Under the pieces are notes generated by a model that worked only from the letters and a program-made list of their open reading frames with translations, was not told where the DNA came from and made no database searches. Below are positions 14,480 to 27,098 of a stretch of DNA of 64,000 nt, piece after piece. The translations under genes were made by a program, and so were the position numbers. The stretch is from assembly GCA_004297625.1 (NCBI GenBank), contig SCTY01000057.1, positions 1-64,000 on the forward strand, written 5' to 3'. How positions within the stretch are numbered: the first letter of the stretch is position 1; each line of letters begins with the position of its first letter. The DNA is from Betaproteobacteria bacterium (GTDB lineage: Bacteria; Pseudomonadota; Gammaproteobacteria; Burkholderiales; SG8-39).

Positions 14480-16041
14480 CTACTCCCACTCGATAGTGGC
14501 GGGCGGCTTGGAGGAGATGTCGTAGGTCACGCGGTTGATGCCGCGCACCTCGTTGATGATGCGGTTCGAGACCTTGGCGAGCAGATCGTGCGGCAGCGGC
14601 GCCCAGTCGGCGGTCATGAAATCGGTGGTCTGCACGGCGCGCAGCGCGACCACGTGCTCGTAGGTGCGGCCGTCGCCCATCACGCCGACCGATTTCACCG
14701 GCAGGAAAACCGCGAAGGCCTGCGCCGTCTTGTCGTACCAGCCGCTCGCTCTCAATTCCTGAATGAAGATGTCGTCGGCCCGCTGCAGCAGCTCCACGTA
14801 GTTCCGTTCGATTGAACCGAGAATCCTGACGCCGAGCCCGGGTCCCGGGAACGGGTGCCGGAACACCATCTCGCGCGGCAGGCCGAGCGCGAGGCCGAGC
14901 TCGCGCACCTCGTCCTTGAAGAGCTCGCGCAGCGGCTCGAGCAGCTTCAAATGCAGCGTCTCGGGCAGTCCGCCGACGTTGTGGTGCGACTTGATGGTGG
15001 TCGCCTTCTTCGTCTTCGCGCCGGCGGACTCGATGACGTCCGGGTAGATCGTGCCCTGCGCGAGCCAGCGGGCGTTGCGGATGGAAGCAGATTCTTTTTG
15101 AAATGTTTCAACGAAGAGGCGACCGATAACCTTACGCTTCTCTTCCGGGTCGGCGACGCCCCGCAGCGCGGCGAAGAACTGCTCGGAGGCGTCGACGTGG
15201 CGCACCTTGACGTGCATGTGCTGCGCGAACGTGTCCATCACCTGCGCCGCCTCGTTCAGGCGCAGCAGGCCGTGGTCGACGAACACGCAGGTGAGCTGAT
15301 CGCCGATCGCGCGGTGGATCAGCGCCGCGGCCACCGATGAATCAACCCCGCCCGAAAGACCGAGGATGACCTCTTCTCTTCCCACTTCTTCTTTGATCTT
15401 GTTGACCGCTTCGGAAACATAGTCGGGCATGTTCCAGTCGCCGCGGCAGCCGCAGATCTCGCGCACGAAGCGCTGCAGCAGGCGCGTCCCCTGGCGCGTA
15501 TGCGTCACCTCGGGATGGAACTGCACCCCGTAGAAATGGCGCTTCTCGTCCGCCATGCCGGCGACCGGGCACGACTCGGTGGAGGCCATGAGCTGGAAGC
15601 CCGGCGGCAGCGCGACGACCTTGTCGCCGTGGCTCATCCACACTTTCAGCATGCCGTGACCCTCGGCAGTACGGAAATCCTCTAGGCCCTCGAGAAGCTG
15701 CGTATGGCCGCGCGCGCGCACCTCGGCGTAGCCGAATTCGCGCACCTTCCCGGCCTCGACGCGCCCGCCGAGCTGCTGCGCCATGGTCTGCATGCCGTAG
15801 CAGATGCCGAGCACCGGCACGCCGAGGTCGAACACCGCCTGCGGCGCCTTGGCGGTCGCTTCCTCGTAAGCCGACAGGTAGCTGCCCGAAAGGATGATCC
15901 CGTGCGCGCCGAAGCAGCGCACGAAGTCATCGGAGACGTCGTGCGGGTGAATCTCGCAGTAGACCTTGGCTTCGCGGACCCGGCGGGCGATGAGCTGGGT
16001 GTATTGGGCGCCGAAATCGAGGATCAGTATTTTCTGATGCA

Positions 16042-16042
<1 letters not shown>
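14480..16042 (-). CDS. guaA: GMP synthase (glutamine-hydrolysing)
   Basis: 520 residues. A class I glutamine amidotransferase domain comes first (KILILDFGAQYTQLIARRVR; GICYGM nucleophile Cys; GVQFHPEV). The ATP-pyrophosphatase P-loop SGGVDSSVAA and the dimerisation domain ending in the typical C-terminal KPPATIEWE follow. It converts XMP to GMP, the step after GuaB. The GTG start at 16042 shares one base with the guaB stop (TAGTG), showing translational coupling; upstream in-frame sequence belongs to guaB. Confidence 0.97.
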
Positions 16043-17499
<1,457 letters not shown>

Positions 17500-17523
17500 G
17501 AGAAATCTTTCACGCAAAGCGGC

Positions 17524-17529
17524 ATTATA
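17524..17529 (-). promoter_or_regulatory. -10 element upstream of guaB
   Basis: A perfect TATAAT on the minus strand, 25 bases before the guaB ATG. No good -35 lies at 16-18 bases (the sequence there is AAAAGC-like), so only the -10 is claimed. Confidence 0.45.
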
Positions 17530-17541
17530 CGCGAGCGCGGT

Positions 17542-17570
17542 TTGACGCTTTTCGAGTGAAGGCCGATACT
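17542..17570 (+). promoter_or_regulatory. Possible promoter of the DUF4124 gene
   Basis: TTGACG (17542-17547), a 17-base spacer and GATACT (17565-17570). The predicted start would fall at the ATG of the gene itself, and no Shine-Dalgarno is visible there, so the transcript would be leaderless. This makes the call tentative. Confidence 0.35.
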
Positions 17571-17577
17571 GCTTTTC

Positions 17578-18048
17578 ATGAAGAAAGCGATCCTCCTGGC
17601 CGTCGCATGCGCGTTCGCCGCGGCCGCCTCGGCGCAACAGTACAAATGGACCGATAAGAACGGAAGGGTGCAGTACGGCGACGCGCCGCCGCCCGGAGTC
17701 AAGGCGACGCCGCTCCGGCCCCCGCCGCCGGCCCCTGCCGCGGCGGCGAAGCGGGCCGACCCGAAGGCAGCCGGCAAGGGCCTCCTCACCCCGGCCGAGA
17801 AGGACGCCGAATACCGCAAGCGCCAGGCTGAGGCGGCCAAGGATCGCGACAAGCTCGCCAAGGACCAGCAGGCGGCCGAAGCGAAGAAGGAGAATTGCGC
17901 GCGCGCGCAGGATTACCTGCGCAACCTCCAGAGCGGGCAGCGTTTGTCGGGCGTCGACTCGAAGGGCGAGCGCTATTACCTGGACGAGGCGCAGATCGCG
18001 CAGGAGACCGCGAAGGCGCAGCAGGGCGTCCAGCAGTGGTGCAAATAG
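17578..18048 (+). CDS. DUF4124-containing periplasmic protein
   Basis: 156 residues. A clear signal peptide (MKKAILLAVACAFAAAASAQ) is followed by the DUF4124 motif QYKWTDKNGRVQYGDAPPPG. Then come a Pro/Ala-rich linker, a Lys/Ala-rich helical stretch (about 65-105) and a short C-terminal part with two Cys (NCARAQDYL, QQWCK) that could form a disulfide. DUF4124 proteins are common envelope proteins of unknown role in Proteobacteria. Diverges from guaB and ends 7 nt from the convergent rnfH. Confidence 0.85.
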   Translation: MKKAILLAVACAFAAAASAQQYKWTDKNGRVQYGDAPPPGVKATPLRPPPPAPAAAAKRADPKAAGKGLLTPAEKDAEYRKRQAEAAKDRDKLAKDQQAAEAKKENCARAQDYLRNLQSGQRLSGVDSKGERYYLDEAQIAQETAKAQQGVQQWCK

Positions 18049-18055
18049 GAAGCCG

Positions 18056-18325
18056 CTAGCGCTTCTTCTTGACGGCGCGGCGTCGCCGCGCCTCTTTCGG
18101 ATCCATGACGAGCGGCCGGTAGACCTCTACGCGGTCGCCGTCGGCGAGCGGGGTCTCCGGCGCCACGACCCTGCCGTAGACGCCGACCTTGTTGGGGTCG
18201 ATCTCCGGGTGGCGCTCAAGGATTCCCGACATCCGGACCGCATCGGCAGCCGTCACGCCCGGTCCCACCCTCAGCCTCACGGCGTCCGCCCCCTCCTGGA
18301 GCGCGTAGACGACCTCAACCTCCAT
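18056..18325 (-). CDS. rnfH: RnfH-family protein
   Basis: 89 residues with the ubiquitin-like beta-grasp RnfH/UPF0125 pattern: MEVEVVYAL, GPGVTAADAVRMSGILERHP, VGVYGRVVAPETPLADGDRV, EVYRPLVMDPKEARRRRA. The exact function is unknown; it is regularly encoded next to ratA and smpB, as here. The start overlaps ratA by 11 nt. Confidence 0.92.
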   Translation of the reverse strand: MEVEVVYALQEGADAVRLRVGPGVTAADAVRMSGILERHPEIDPNKVGVYGRVVAPETPLADGDRVEVYRPLVMDPKEARRRRAVKKKR

Positions 18326-18746
18326 GGAGCTGGTCTGCGCGGCGCGTGAACGCGTCGACCATGGTGTCGGCGATCTGATCGAAAAGCCGCGCGAGCGCGC
18401 GGGCTAAGGGGCCCGCGAGCTCGTACTCGAGCGAGAACTCGATCTTGCAAGCCTGGGCGGAAAGCGGCTTGAAGTGCCAGGCGGCGGCGAAGCGCCGGAA
18501 CGGACCGTGCACCAGGCGCATGTCGATCGAGTGGCCGGGGTGGTTCGCATTCTGCGTGGTGAACGATTGGCGCACGCCCCGCATGCCGGCAGTCAGCGTG
18601 GCGCGCACCGAATGGGGCGTGCGGTGATGCACGGCGGCGGCGACGCACCAGGGAAGAAACTTGGGGTACGACTCGATATCGTCCACCAGCGCGTACATCT
18701 GCGCTGCGGTGTGCTCCACGATCGCGGAACGGACTATGCGCTTCAT
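18315..18746 (-). CDS. ratA: RatA/COQ10-family START-domain protein
   Basis: 143 residues of the polyketide-cyclase/START-like fold (VDDIESYPKFLPWCVAA; WHFKPLSAQACKIEFSLEYE; FDQIADTMVDAFTRRA). Relatives are the mitochondrial ubiquinone-binding COQ10 and E. coli RatA, reported to block 70S assembly. In many Proteobacteria the gene is linked to smpB and rnfH as here, but a toxin role is not evident from sequence. It diverges from smpB with only 20 bases between the start codons. Confidence 0.9.
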   Translation of the reverse strand: MKRIVRSAIVEHTAAQMYALVDDIESYPKFLPWCVAAAVHHRTPHSVRATLTAGMRGVRQSFTTQNANHPGHSIDMRLVHGPFRRFAAAWHFKPLSAQACKIEFSLEYELAGPLARALARLFDQIADTMVDAFTRRADQLHGG

Positions 18747-18766
18747 GAGAAAATCAATTTTCCCCC

Positions 18767-19195
18767 ATGTCCATCGTCGAGAACCGCAAGGCGTTCCACG
18801 AGTATTTCATCGAGGAGCGCTACGAAGCCGGCATCGCGCTCGAGGGCTGGGAGGTCAAGTCCATCCGCGCCGGTCGCGCGCAGATCGCCGAGGCCTACGT
18901 CATGGTGCGCGGCGCTGAACTGTACCTCATCGGCGCGCACATCAGCCCGCTGCCCACGGCGTCGACGCACATCACGCCCGATCCCACACGCACGCGCAAG
19001 CTGCTGCTGCACGCCGAGGAGATCCGCCGCCTGATCGGCAAGGTCGAGCAGCGCGGCTACACGCTCGTGCCCTTAAACCTTCACTACAGCAAGGGAAGGA
19101 TCAAGCTCGAGATGGGTCTCGGCCGGGGCAAGCTCAAGCACGACAAGCGCGCCACCGAGCGCGAGAAGGAATGGAACCGCGAGAAGCAGCGGCTG

Positions 19196-19210
<15 letters not shown>
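18767..19210 (+). CDS. smpB: SsrA-binding protein SmpB
   Basis: 147 residues with the full SmpB pattern (VENRKAFHEYFIEERYEAGI, LEGWEVKSIRAGR, LYLIGAHISPL, KGRIKLEMGLGRGKLKHDKR) and the basic C-terminal tail that enters the decoding centre. It delivers tmRNA to stalled ribosomes; no tmRNA gene was found in the window. Its 3' end overlaps the convergent ppsA by 15 nt. Confidence 0.97.
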
Positions 19211-21589
<2,379 letters not shown>

Positions 21590-21604
21590 AGTATTTTATC
21601 GTCC

Positions 21605-22429
21605 ATGAGCCATCGCCGTACTGTGTTCTTCGTTTCCGATGGGACCGGCATCACCGCGCAGATGCTTGGCCACAGTCTTCTCACCCAGTTCGAGGGCGTC
21701 GACTTCAAGCAGGTGACCATTCCGTTCATCGACAACACCGAGAAAGCGGAGGAATGCATTGCGCGCATCGGCACGGAGGCAGCGAACGGCAACGGCCAGC
21801 CGATCGTTTTCGCCACGCTCGTGAACCAGGACGTGCGCGGCGTCATGCGGCGCGCGAACGCGCTGTACATCGACTTCTTCGAAAGCTTCATCGACCCTCT
21901 CGAGGCCGCCCTGGGGGTGAAGTCCAGTCACACGATCGGACGGTCCCACAGCGCGATGGACAAGAAGGAGTATCAGCAAAGGATCGAAGCCATCAATTTC
22001 GCCATGGCGCACGACGACGGCGCTTCGCACCGCGAGCTGGGGCAGGCGGACGTGATCCTGATCGGAGTGTCGCGCAGCGGCAAGACGCCGACCAGCCTAT
22101 ATCTGGCGCTGCAATTCGGCGTCCGCGCCGCGAACTATCCCTTGATTCCGGAGGATTTCCACCGCAGCAAGCTGCCGGAGGCGCTGCGCGGGCAGAAAAC
22201 CCGTCTCTACGGTCTCACCATCGCCCCCGAGCGCTTGCACGAGATTCGCAAGGAGCGGCGCCCCGGCAGCCGCTACGCCGAGCTCGAAAACTGCCGCGAA
22301 GAGGTCCAGGAGGCGGAAGGCCTCATGCGCCGCGAAGGAATCCGGTGCATCAACTCGACCAGCAAGTCGATCGAGGAGATCGCCACCACCATCATGCGCG
22401 AGCTCAGGATCACGCGGCAGGTCTACTGA
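21605..22429 (+). CDS. ppsR: PEP synthase regulatory protein (kinase/pyrophosphorylase, DUF299)
   Basis: 274 residues starting with the family signature RRTVFFVSDGTGITAQMLGH. The P-loop-like GVSRSGKTPTSLYLALQFG, NYPLIPEDF and the C-terminal INSTSKSIEEIATTIMREL are intact. The enzyme inactivates PpsA by ADP-dependent phosphorylation near its catalytic His and reactivates it by phosphorolysis; the divergent ppsA is the expected target. The 3' end overlaps the convergent methyltransferase gene by 20 nt. Confidence 0.95.
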   Translation: MSHRRTVFFVSDGTGITAQMLGHSLLTQFEGVDFKQVTIPFIDNTEKAEECIARIGTEAANGNGQPIVFATLVNQDVRGVMRRANALYIDFFESFIDPLEAALGVKSSHTIGRSHSAMDKKEYQQRIEAINFAMAHDDGASHRELGQADVILIGVSRSGKTPTSLYLALQFGVRAANYPLIPEDFHRSKLPEALRGQKTRLYGLTIAPERLHEIRKERRPGSRYAELENCREEVQEAEGLMRREGIRCINSTSKSIEEIATTIMRELRITRQVY

Positions 22430-23162
22430 ACGCTTCGTAGAGGCAGATCGCCGCAACCGCAGCTACGTTCAGGGACTCGGTTCCCGCAGCCATGGGAACG
22501 GTCAGTTTCACCTTCGCGCGTTGCATCGTCGCCTCGCTCAAGCCGCGGCCTTCGGCGCCGAAGACCCATCCCAAGCGGCCGCGCAGCTCGGCTTGCCTCA
22601 ACGAAATGCCGTTCTCCGGCACCGTACACACGACCGTTCCGCTGAAGTCTTCCAATTCCTTGGCGAGCAAAGCGACTTGGCGTACCGCGAGCTTGAAATG
22701 CCCGCCCATCCCCGCGCGCAGCGCCTTCGGCGACCAGGCGTCGGCGCAGTCCTGATCCAGCACCACGGTCCCGGCGCCGAGCGCGGCGGCCGTGCGAATG
22801 ATCGCGCCCACATTGCTCGGATCCTGAACCGCTTCGAGAAACACGCAATCGCCTCTCGCTTCGATCTCCGGAAGCGCGATCTCGGCGGCGATTCCCTGCG
22901 GGGTCTGCGCATCGGCGATCGAACGAAACACGGCGTCGCTGAGCAGCACGTGCTCGCGCTGTTTCACCAGATGCCGAATTTCGTCCTGCGCAAGCCCGGA
23001 TTCGCTTACCAGGAGCGCCACCGGCTCGATCCGCGCCTGAAGCGCTTCAGCGACGAGATGCGGTCCTTCCAGGATTGCGCGCCGTTCCTGCCTGCGCAGC
23101 CTGGCGTCACGCATGAGCTTCGCCCAGCGCTTCACCCGCGCGTTCTCCCTGGAGCTGATCAT
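22410..23162 (-). CDS. TrmH/SpoU-family RNA 2'-O-methyltransferase
   Basis: 250 residues. The N-terminal substrate-binding domain (RRQERRAILEGPHLVAEAL) is followed by the SPOUT knot with motif 1 QDPSNVGAIIRTAAALGA, motif 2 VFGAEGRGLS and motif 3 VPMAAGTESLNVAAVAAICL, so it should be active. The target (rRNA or tRNA) cannot be chosen; RlmB-like 23S methylation is one option. The ATG overlaps the senA stop (ATGA), so it is now translated behind senA, whereas in related genomes it is usually next to rnhB. Confidence 0.9.
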   Translation of the reverse strand: MISSRENARVKRWAKLMRDARLRRQERRAILEGPHLVAEALQARIEPVALLVSESGLAQDEIRHLVKQREHVLLSDAVFRSIADAQTPQGIAAEIALPEIEARGDCVFLEAVQDPSNVGAIIRTAAALGAGTVVLDQDCADAWSPKALRAGMGGHFKLAVRQVALLAKELEDFSGTVVCTVPENGISLRQAELRGRLGWVFGAEGRGLSEATMQRAKVKLTVPMAAGTESLNVAAVAAICLYEAFSRPAA

Positions 23163-24244
23163 GCCGCGCAGGTGCGGAACCCGGCGAAGATATCGGCCCG
23201 GTCTGGCGTGTAGAAATTGCGAAAGCGCACGTAGAGCACGCTTGCCGGAGTCGCGAAGCTGCCGCCGCGCAGCACCTTGTGCGTGCCGAACCACGGCTCG
23301 GAGTATTCCTTGTACGGATCGCGCACGTAGCCCGGATACGGGAGGAACGTTGTCGCGGTCCACTCCCAGACGCTCCCGAGCGCCGGTGCGGCGTACTCCC
23401 ACTCCGCCTCGCTCGGCAGCCGCCGGCCGGCGAACCGGCAATACGCCTGGGCTTCGTGCCAGTTGACATGCATCACGGGCTCGTCGGGCACGCGCGGCAC
23501 CCAGCGGTCGAAGCGGCGCACTTCGCCGCCGCGCCAGTAAACCGGGCGTGACCGGCCTCCTTTCCACGCCCATCCCGCGTCCGACCAGTATTCGCGGCGC
23601 CGGTAGCCGCCGGCATCCACGAACTCCTGGAATTGCGCGTTGCTTACCGGGTGGCGCGACATGCGAAACGGCTCGAGGACGAGCGGATGGCTCCATTTCT
23701 CGTTGTCGAAAGCGAAGCCTTCGCCAGGCCGCGAGCCAAGCCGGAAAACGCCGCCCGCATACTCTATATCGCCTTCCACGCAGCGCAGCCGCGGCTTTTC
23801 CGGCAAATCCGGCGCCGGGTAGCCGAGCGTCTGCCGTGTGTAATGGAACGCTTCGGCGTGCATCTCCTCATGCCGCACGGCGAGCTGCACGAAATAGGGT
23901 TCCGCCTTTCCTTCCTCCAGGTTTGCAATCAGCCGTTGCGTAACTTCGTCGCGGTACGCCAAAGTCTCGGAAAACGAAGGCAGCGGCAGGTCCCAGCGCG
24001 TATCGTGCGCCACGGTCGCCGAGTTGTAGAGACGGTCGGCGTTCGGCAGAATCGACGCCCTTTCCTCCGAGCCGCCGCGCAGACACCAATATTCCTGAAA
24101 CCAGCCGACATGACCGACTTCCCAGCGCGGCGGATTGACGATCACGAGCCTCGGCCCGAGCTCGTGCTCGCCGGCGAGGTCGTCCGCCGTTCGGCGGAGC
24201 CGCTCGCGCGCGGCGCGCAGCGCCTCTATGAGTTCAGCCCCCAC
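23159..24244 (-). CDS. senA: SenA-like selenoneine synthase (EgtB homologue)
   Basis: 361 residues. An N-terminal DinB-like domain has the three-His iron site expected of EgtB-type sulfoxide/selenoxide synthases: His45 in VGHVGW, His125 and His129 in RHEEMH. A formylglycine-generating-enzyme-like domain follows (LGSRPGEGFAFDNEKWSHP; HPVSNAQFQEFVDAGGY; VMHVNWHEAQAYCRFAG; SVWEWTATTF; WFGTHKVLRGGSFATPA). SenA couples hercynine with a selenosugar. The adjacent divergent senB-type glycosyltransferase argues for SenA over ergothioneine EgtB. The loop between WEYAA and VWEWT is a few residues shorter than remembered for relatives. The stop overlaps the downstream methyltransferase start. Confidence 0.82.
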   Translation of the reverse strand: MGAELIEALRAARERLRRTADDLAGEHELGPRLVIVNPPRWEVGHVGWFQEYWCLRGGSEERASILPNADRLYNSATVAHDTRWDLPLPSFSETLAYRDEVTQRLIANLEEGKAEPYFVQLAVRHEEMHAEAFHYTRQTLGYPAPDLPEKPRLRCVEGDIEYAGGVFRLGSRPGEGFAFDNEKWSHPLVLEPFRMSRHPVSNAQFQEFVDAGGYRRREYWSDAGWAWKGGRSRPVYWRGGEVRRFDRWVPRVPDEPVMHVNWHEAQAYCRFAGRRLPSEAEWEYAAPALGSVWEWTATTFLPYPGYVRDPYKEYSEPWFGTHKVLRGGSFATPASVLYVRFRNFYTPDRADIFAGFRTCAA

Positions 24245-24261
24245 GGGGCCGAGTCTAAAGG

Positions 24262-25194
24262 ATGAGAATCGCGCTGGTCACCCCCGCCGGGCCGGGAACG
24301 CGCAACGGCAACCGGCACACCGCGCTGCGCTGGGCGGCGTTCCTGCGCAAGGCGGGCCACCGGGTGGACGTTTCGGTGCAGTGGTCCACGGCGGCTCCGG
24401 CAGATGCCATGCTCGCCCTGCACGCGCGCCGCAGCCACGGCTCGATCAAGGCCTTTCCGCGAGGCAAGCCGCTCGTCGTGGCGCTCACGGGCACCGACAT
24501 CTACCGCGACATCCACGAATCGGCCGAGGCTCGCGAGTCGCTCGAGCTCGCCGACCGCCTCATCGTCCTGCAGCCCAAAGCTCTCGAAGAATTGCCCAAG
24601 GGATTAAGAAGCAAGGCGAGCGTCGTGGTGCAGAGCTCGGCGACCCGGCTGCGCCATTCACCGGTAAAGGGCAAGTTCCGGATCTGCGTCATCGGCCATC
24701 TGCGCCCCGAAAAGGACCCGATGCGCGCCCTCGCCGCCCTCGCCCACATGGACGATCGGCACATCGAGGTGACCCACCTCGGCGCCCCACTCGATCCATC
24801 ACTTGGAAAAGAAGCCAACGCTGGTATGGCGCGTGATGCCCGCTATCGCTGGCTCGGCAGCGTGCCGCACGCCCGCGCGCTGCGCTGGCTCGCTTCAAGC
24901 CACGCCATGGTGATCAGCTCGCGCATGGAAGGCGGCGCGAACGTGGTGTGCGAAGCGCTGCGCATCGGCGTGCCGGTCCTCGCCTCGCGCGTCTCCGGCA
25001 ACGTCGGGCTGCTCGGCGCCGGCTACGCCGGCTATTTCCCGCTCGAGGACGACGCGGCGCTCGCGCGCCTCATCCGCAGGGCGGCGGGCGACAGGTCCTT
25101 TTACCGCATGCTCAAGCGGCAGATCGCGAAGCTGCGCCCCAGCGTGGCTCCGGCGAGCGAGGCGCGCGCTCTCCTTGCCGCGATGTCGGTGTAA
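24262..25194 (+). CDS. senB: SenB-like selenosugar synthase (TIGR04348-type glycosyltransferase)
   Basis: 310 residues of GT-B type. The start MRIALVTPAGPGTRNGNRHT and the segments TGTDIYRDIHESAEARESLE, CVIGHLRPEKDP, SRMEGGANVVCEALRIGVPV and SFYRMLKRQIAKL match the family known as SenB. SenB joins selenophosphate-derived selenium to a UDP-sugar to give a selenosugar for SenA. It is divergent from senA (17 bases between starts) and shares one base with the next gene (TAATG). The selenophosphate synthase SenC/SelD is not in the window. Confidence 0.82.
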   Translation: MRIALVTPAGPGTRNGNRHTALRWAAFLRKAGHRVDVSVQWSTAAPADAMLALHARRSHGSIKAFPRGKPLVVALTGTDIYRDIHESAEARESLELADRLIVLQPKALEELPKGLRSKASVVVQSSATRLRHSPVKGKFRICVIGHLRPEKDPMRALAALAHMDDRHIEVTHLGAPLDPSLGKEANAGMARDARYRWLGSVPHARALRWLASSHAMVISSRMEGGANVVCEALRIGVPVLASRVSGNVGLLGAGYAGYFPLEDDAALARLIRRAAGDRSFYRMLKRQIAKLRPSVAPASEARALLAAMSV

Positions 25195-26381
25195 TGGGCA
25201 GCGGGCGGCACGACGCCGCGCTCACCGTCACGCTGGTTGTGTTGTGCCAGGGGTTCAACATGCTCGCCCTGGGCGGCATCGCGCTGTTTCTGCCGCTCAT
25301 CCGCGAAGACCTGCACATCGGCTTCGCGGAGGCCGGGATCCTCTCGGCGGCCGCGACCTTCACCTATGCGCTCGGACAGATCCCGGCGGGCTACCTTGCC
25401 GACCGCTTCGGTCCGAAGCGGGTGTTCTTCGCGGGCATTCTGGGCTCGACGCTGCTCTCGCTTCAGTTCGGCGTGATCGAGTCCTACGGGGCCGCGGTCG
25501 CGAACCAGACGATCACGGGCGTGTTCCGCGCGCTGCTGTTCGCGCCCGGGCTGACGCTGGTCGCGTCCTGGTTCCCGCCGCACCGCAAGGCAACCGCGAT
25601 GGGCATGTACGTGGTCGGCGGCATGTCGGGAAGCGTGCTGCTCTCGCTGGTCGGGCCGTTTCTGGCGAGCCGATACGGCTGGCGAGCGCCGTTCATCGGC
25701 TTTGCCGCGCTGGGCGTATGCGTCGCGCTCGTGTACTTCGTCTTTGGCCGGGAGCGCCGCGCCGCGGGGCGGAAGCCGGTAGGCATGCGCGATGTGTTCG
25801 AGCTCTTCCGCTACCCGATCATGTGGGTCTGCGCCGCCATCCAGTTCGTCCGCTACGGCGTCGCCACTTCGTTCAATTTCTGGCTTCCCTCGCTGCTCGT
25901 CGCCGACCGCGGCCTGTCGCTGCAGGCGGCGGGCTTGATCACGGCGATGGGCTTCGCGCTGACGGCGCTGTCCAACGCGTTCGGCGGCTACGTCTCGGAC
26001 CGCCTGAGGAACCCGCCGCTCGTCATCGGCGGCTCGCTCGCGGTGCTCGCCTGCACCTCGGCGCTGCTCGTGTACGTGGATTCCATCCCGGCGCTGGTGC
26101 TCGTGATCGCGGTCAACGCGATCTTCCTGCAGCTGTATTTCGGGCCGCTGTTCTACGTGCCGATCGAGGTGCTCGGGCAGCGCGTGGCCGGCATGTCGAC
26201 CGGTTTCAGCAACATGTTCGCCAACCTCGGCGCGCTCACCTTCGCCTACGCGCTCGGCGTGGTGAAGGACAGCGCGGGCGCCTTCACGCTGGGCTTTGTC
26301 GCCACGAGCGCTTTCTGCGTCATTGGTGCCCTGCTCGCGGCCGTGCTCTCGCGCATGCGCGCCCGCGCGCTCGCGGCTTAA
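25194..26381 (+). CDS. MFS transporter coupled to senB
   Basis: 395 residues with about 12 hydrophobic segments. The MFS motif between helices 2 and 3 reads GYLADRFGPKRV, and a second copy after helix 8 reads GGYVSDRLRN. The start ATG overlaps the senB stop (TAATG), so it is translated with senB and may move a substrate or product of that pathway, but the substrate cannot be read from sequence. It resembles general anion/organic acid or nitrate-type MFS members. The end overlaps the convergent mddA-like gene by 4 nt. Confidence 0.85.
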   Translation: MGSGRHDAALTVTLVVLCQGFNMLALGGIALFLPLIREDLHIGFAEAGILSAAATFTYALGQIPAGYLADRFGPKRVFFAGILGSTLLSLQFGVIESYGAAVANQTITGVFRALLFAPGLTLVASWFPPHRKATAMGMYVVGGMSGSVLLSLVGPFLASRYGWRAPFIGFAALGVCVALVYFVFGRERRAAGRKPVGMRDVFELFRYPIMWVCAAIQFVRYGVATSFNFWLPSLLVADRGLSLQAAGLITAMGFALTALSNAFGGYVSDRLRNPPLVIGGSLAVLACTSALLVYVDSIPALVLVIAVNAIFLQLYFGPLFYVPIEVLGQRVAGMSTGFSNMFANLGALTFAYALGVVKDSAGAFTLGFVATSAFCVIGALLAAVLSRMRARALAA

Positions 26382-27070
26382 TGCGCGTCCTCTACGCTTC
26401 CATCGGCTTTGCGCCGCGGCAGCGGCAGCAGCATGCCGACATGCTGCCGGTAGGCGCGGTAGCGATCGCCGAACAGCAGGTGCCCCGCCGTCATGACCGG
26501 CGCCGCCCAGAAACCGAGCAGGAATCCCAGGTAGATCGGATGGCGCACGAAGCGATAGAAGACCGGCGTGCGGAAGTCGGGCGCCGGAACCTCGCGGCCG
26601 GTCAGGCGCGCCCATACCTGGCGCAAGCCGAAGAGCTCGAAGTGATTGATGAGGAAAGTGCTCACCAGGAGCACCGCCCAGCCGAGCCAGAATATCGCGC
26701 CGAGCAGCACGGCGCCGGCCGGATCCTCGACGCGCCAGACGATCGGCTCGGCGATCGGCCGCCACTGCCATAGAAGCAGCGCAAGCGCGGCGCTGGCGGC
26801 AAGCACGTAGGTGCTGCGTTCCACCGCCGGCGGAACGATCTGCGTCCACCAGCGCTTGAACCAGCGCCGCGCCATCACGCTGTGCTGCACGGCGAACAGC
26901 CCGAGCAGGAGAACGTTCACGACCAGCGCCTCCACCAAAGGCGCCGAAGCGCCCGTGTCGATCGATTTCGGGACGACCACATTGCCGACGAAGCCGATCG
27001 CATACAGAAACGTTCCCAGGAACAAGAAATAGGCGACTACGCCATACGAAACCGAAAGAATTGCACCCAT
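26378..27070 (-). CDS. MddA/NnrU-like membrane methyltransferase lacking part of its C-terminal core
   Basis: 230 residues with about five transmembrane helices. It has the methanethiol S-methyltransferase (MddA) pattern: VVVPKSIDTG near the start, INHFELFGLRQVWARLTGRE, and FYRFVRHPIYLGFLLGFWAA. In relatives, HLLF is followed by about 25 residues containing a last helix and a conserved E-E-R-D segment before G-x-x-Y-x-x-Y. Here HLLF runs straight into GDRYRAYRQHV, so that segment, part of the SAM/substrate site, is missing in frame. The gene is otherwise open with a good ribosome binding site (GGAGGAAG) and follows the broken glycosyltransferase by 28 bases. It may be inactive. Confidence 0.65.
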   Translation of the reverse strand: MGAILSVSYGVVAYFLFLGTFLYAIGFVGNVVVPKSIDTGASAPLVEALVVNVLLLGLFAVQHSVMARRWFKRWWTQIVPPAVERSTYVLAASAALALLLWQWRPIAEPIVWRVEDPAGAVLLGAIFWLGWAVLLVSTFLINHFELFGLRQVWARLTGREVPAPDFRTPVFYRFVRHPIYLGFLLGFWAAPVMTAGHLLFGDRYRAYRQHVGMLLPLPRRKADGSVEDAH

Positions 27071-27098
27071 CGCAGCTTCCTCCTCAGGAAAGTAGGGT

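Noticed and set aside
22410..23696. Methyltransferase starting 180 codons upstream inside senA
   Set aside because: The extra sequence is the shifted frame of senA; SpoU homology begins at the Met at 23162.
23159..24244. Ergothioneine synthase EgtB as the call for this gene
   Set aside because: The EgtB fold is right, but the adjacent SenB-type glycosyltransferase and absence of egtD or egtC next to it favour SenA; EgtB remains the alternative.
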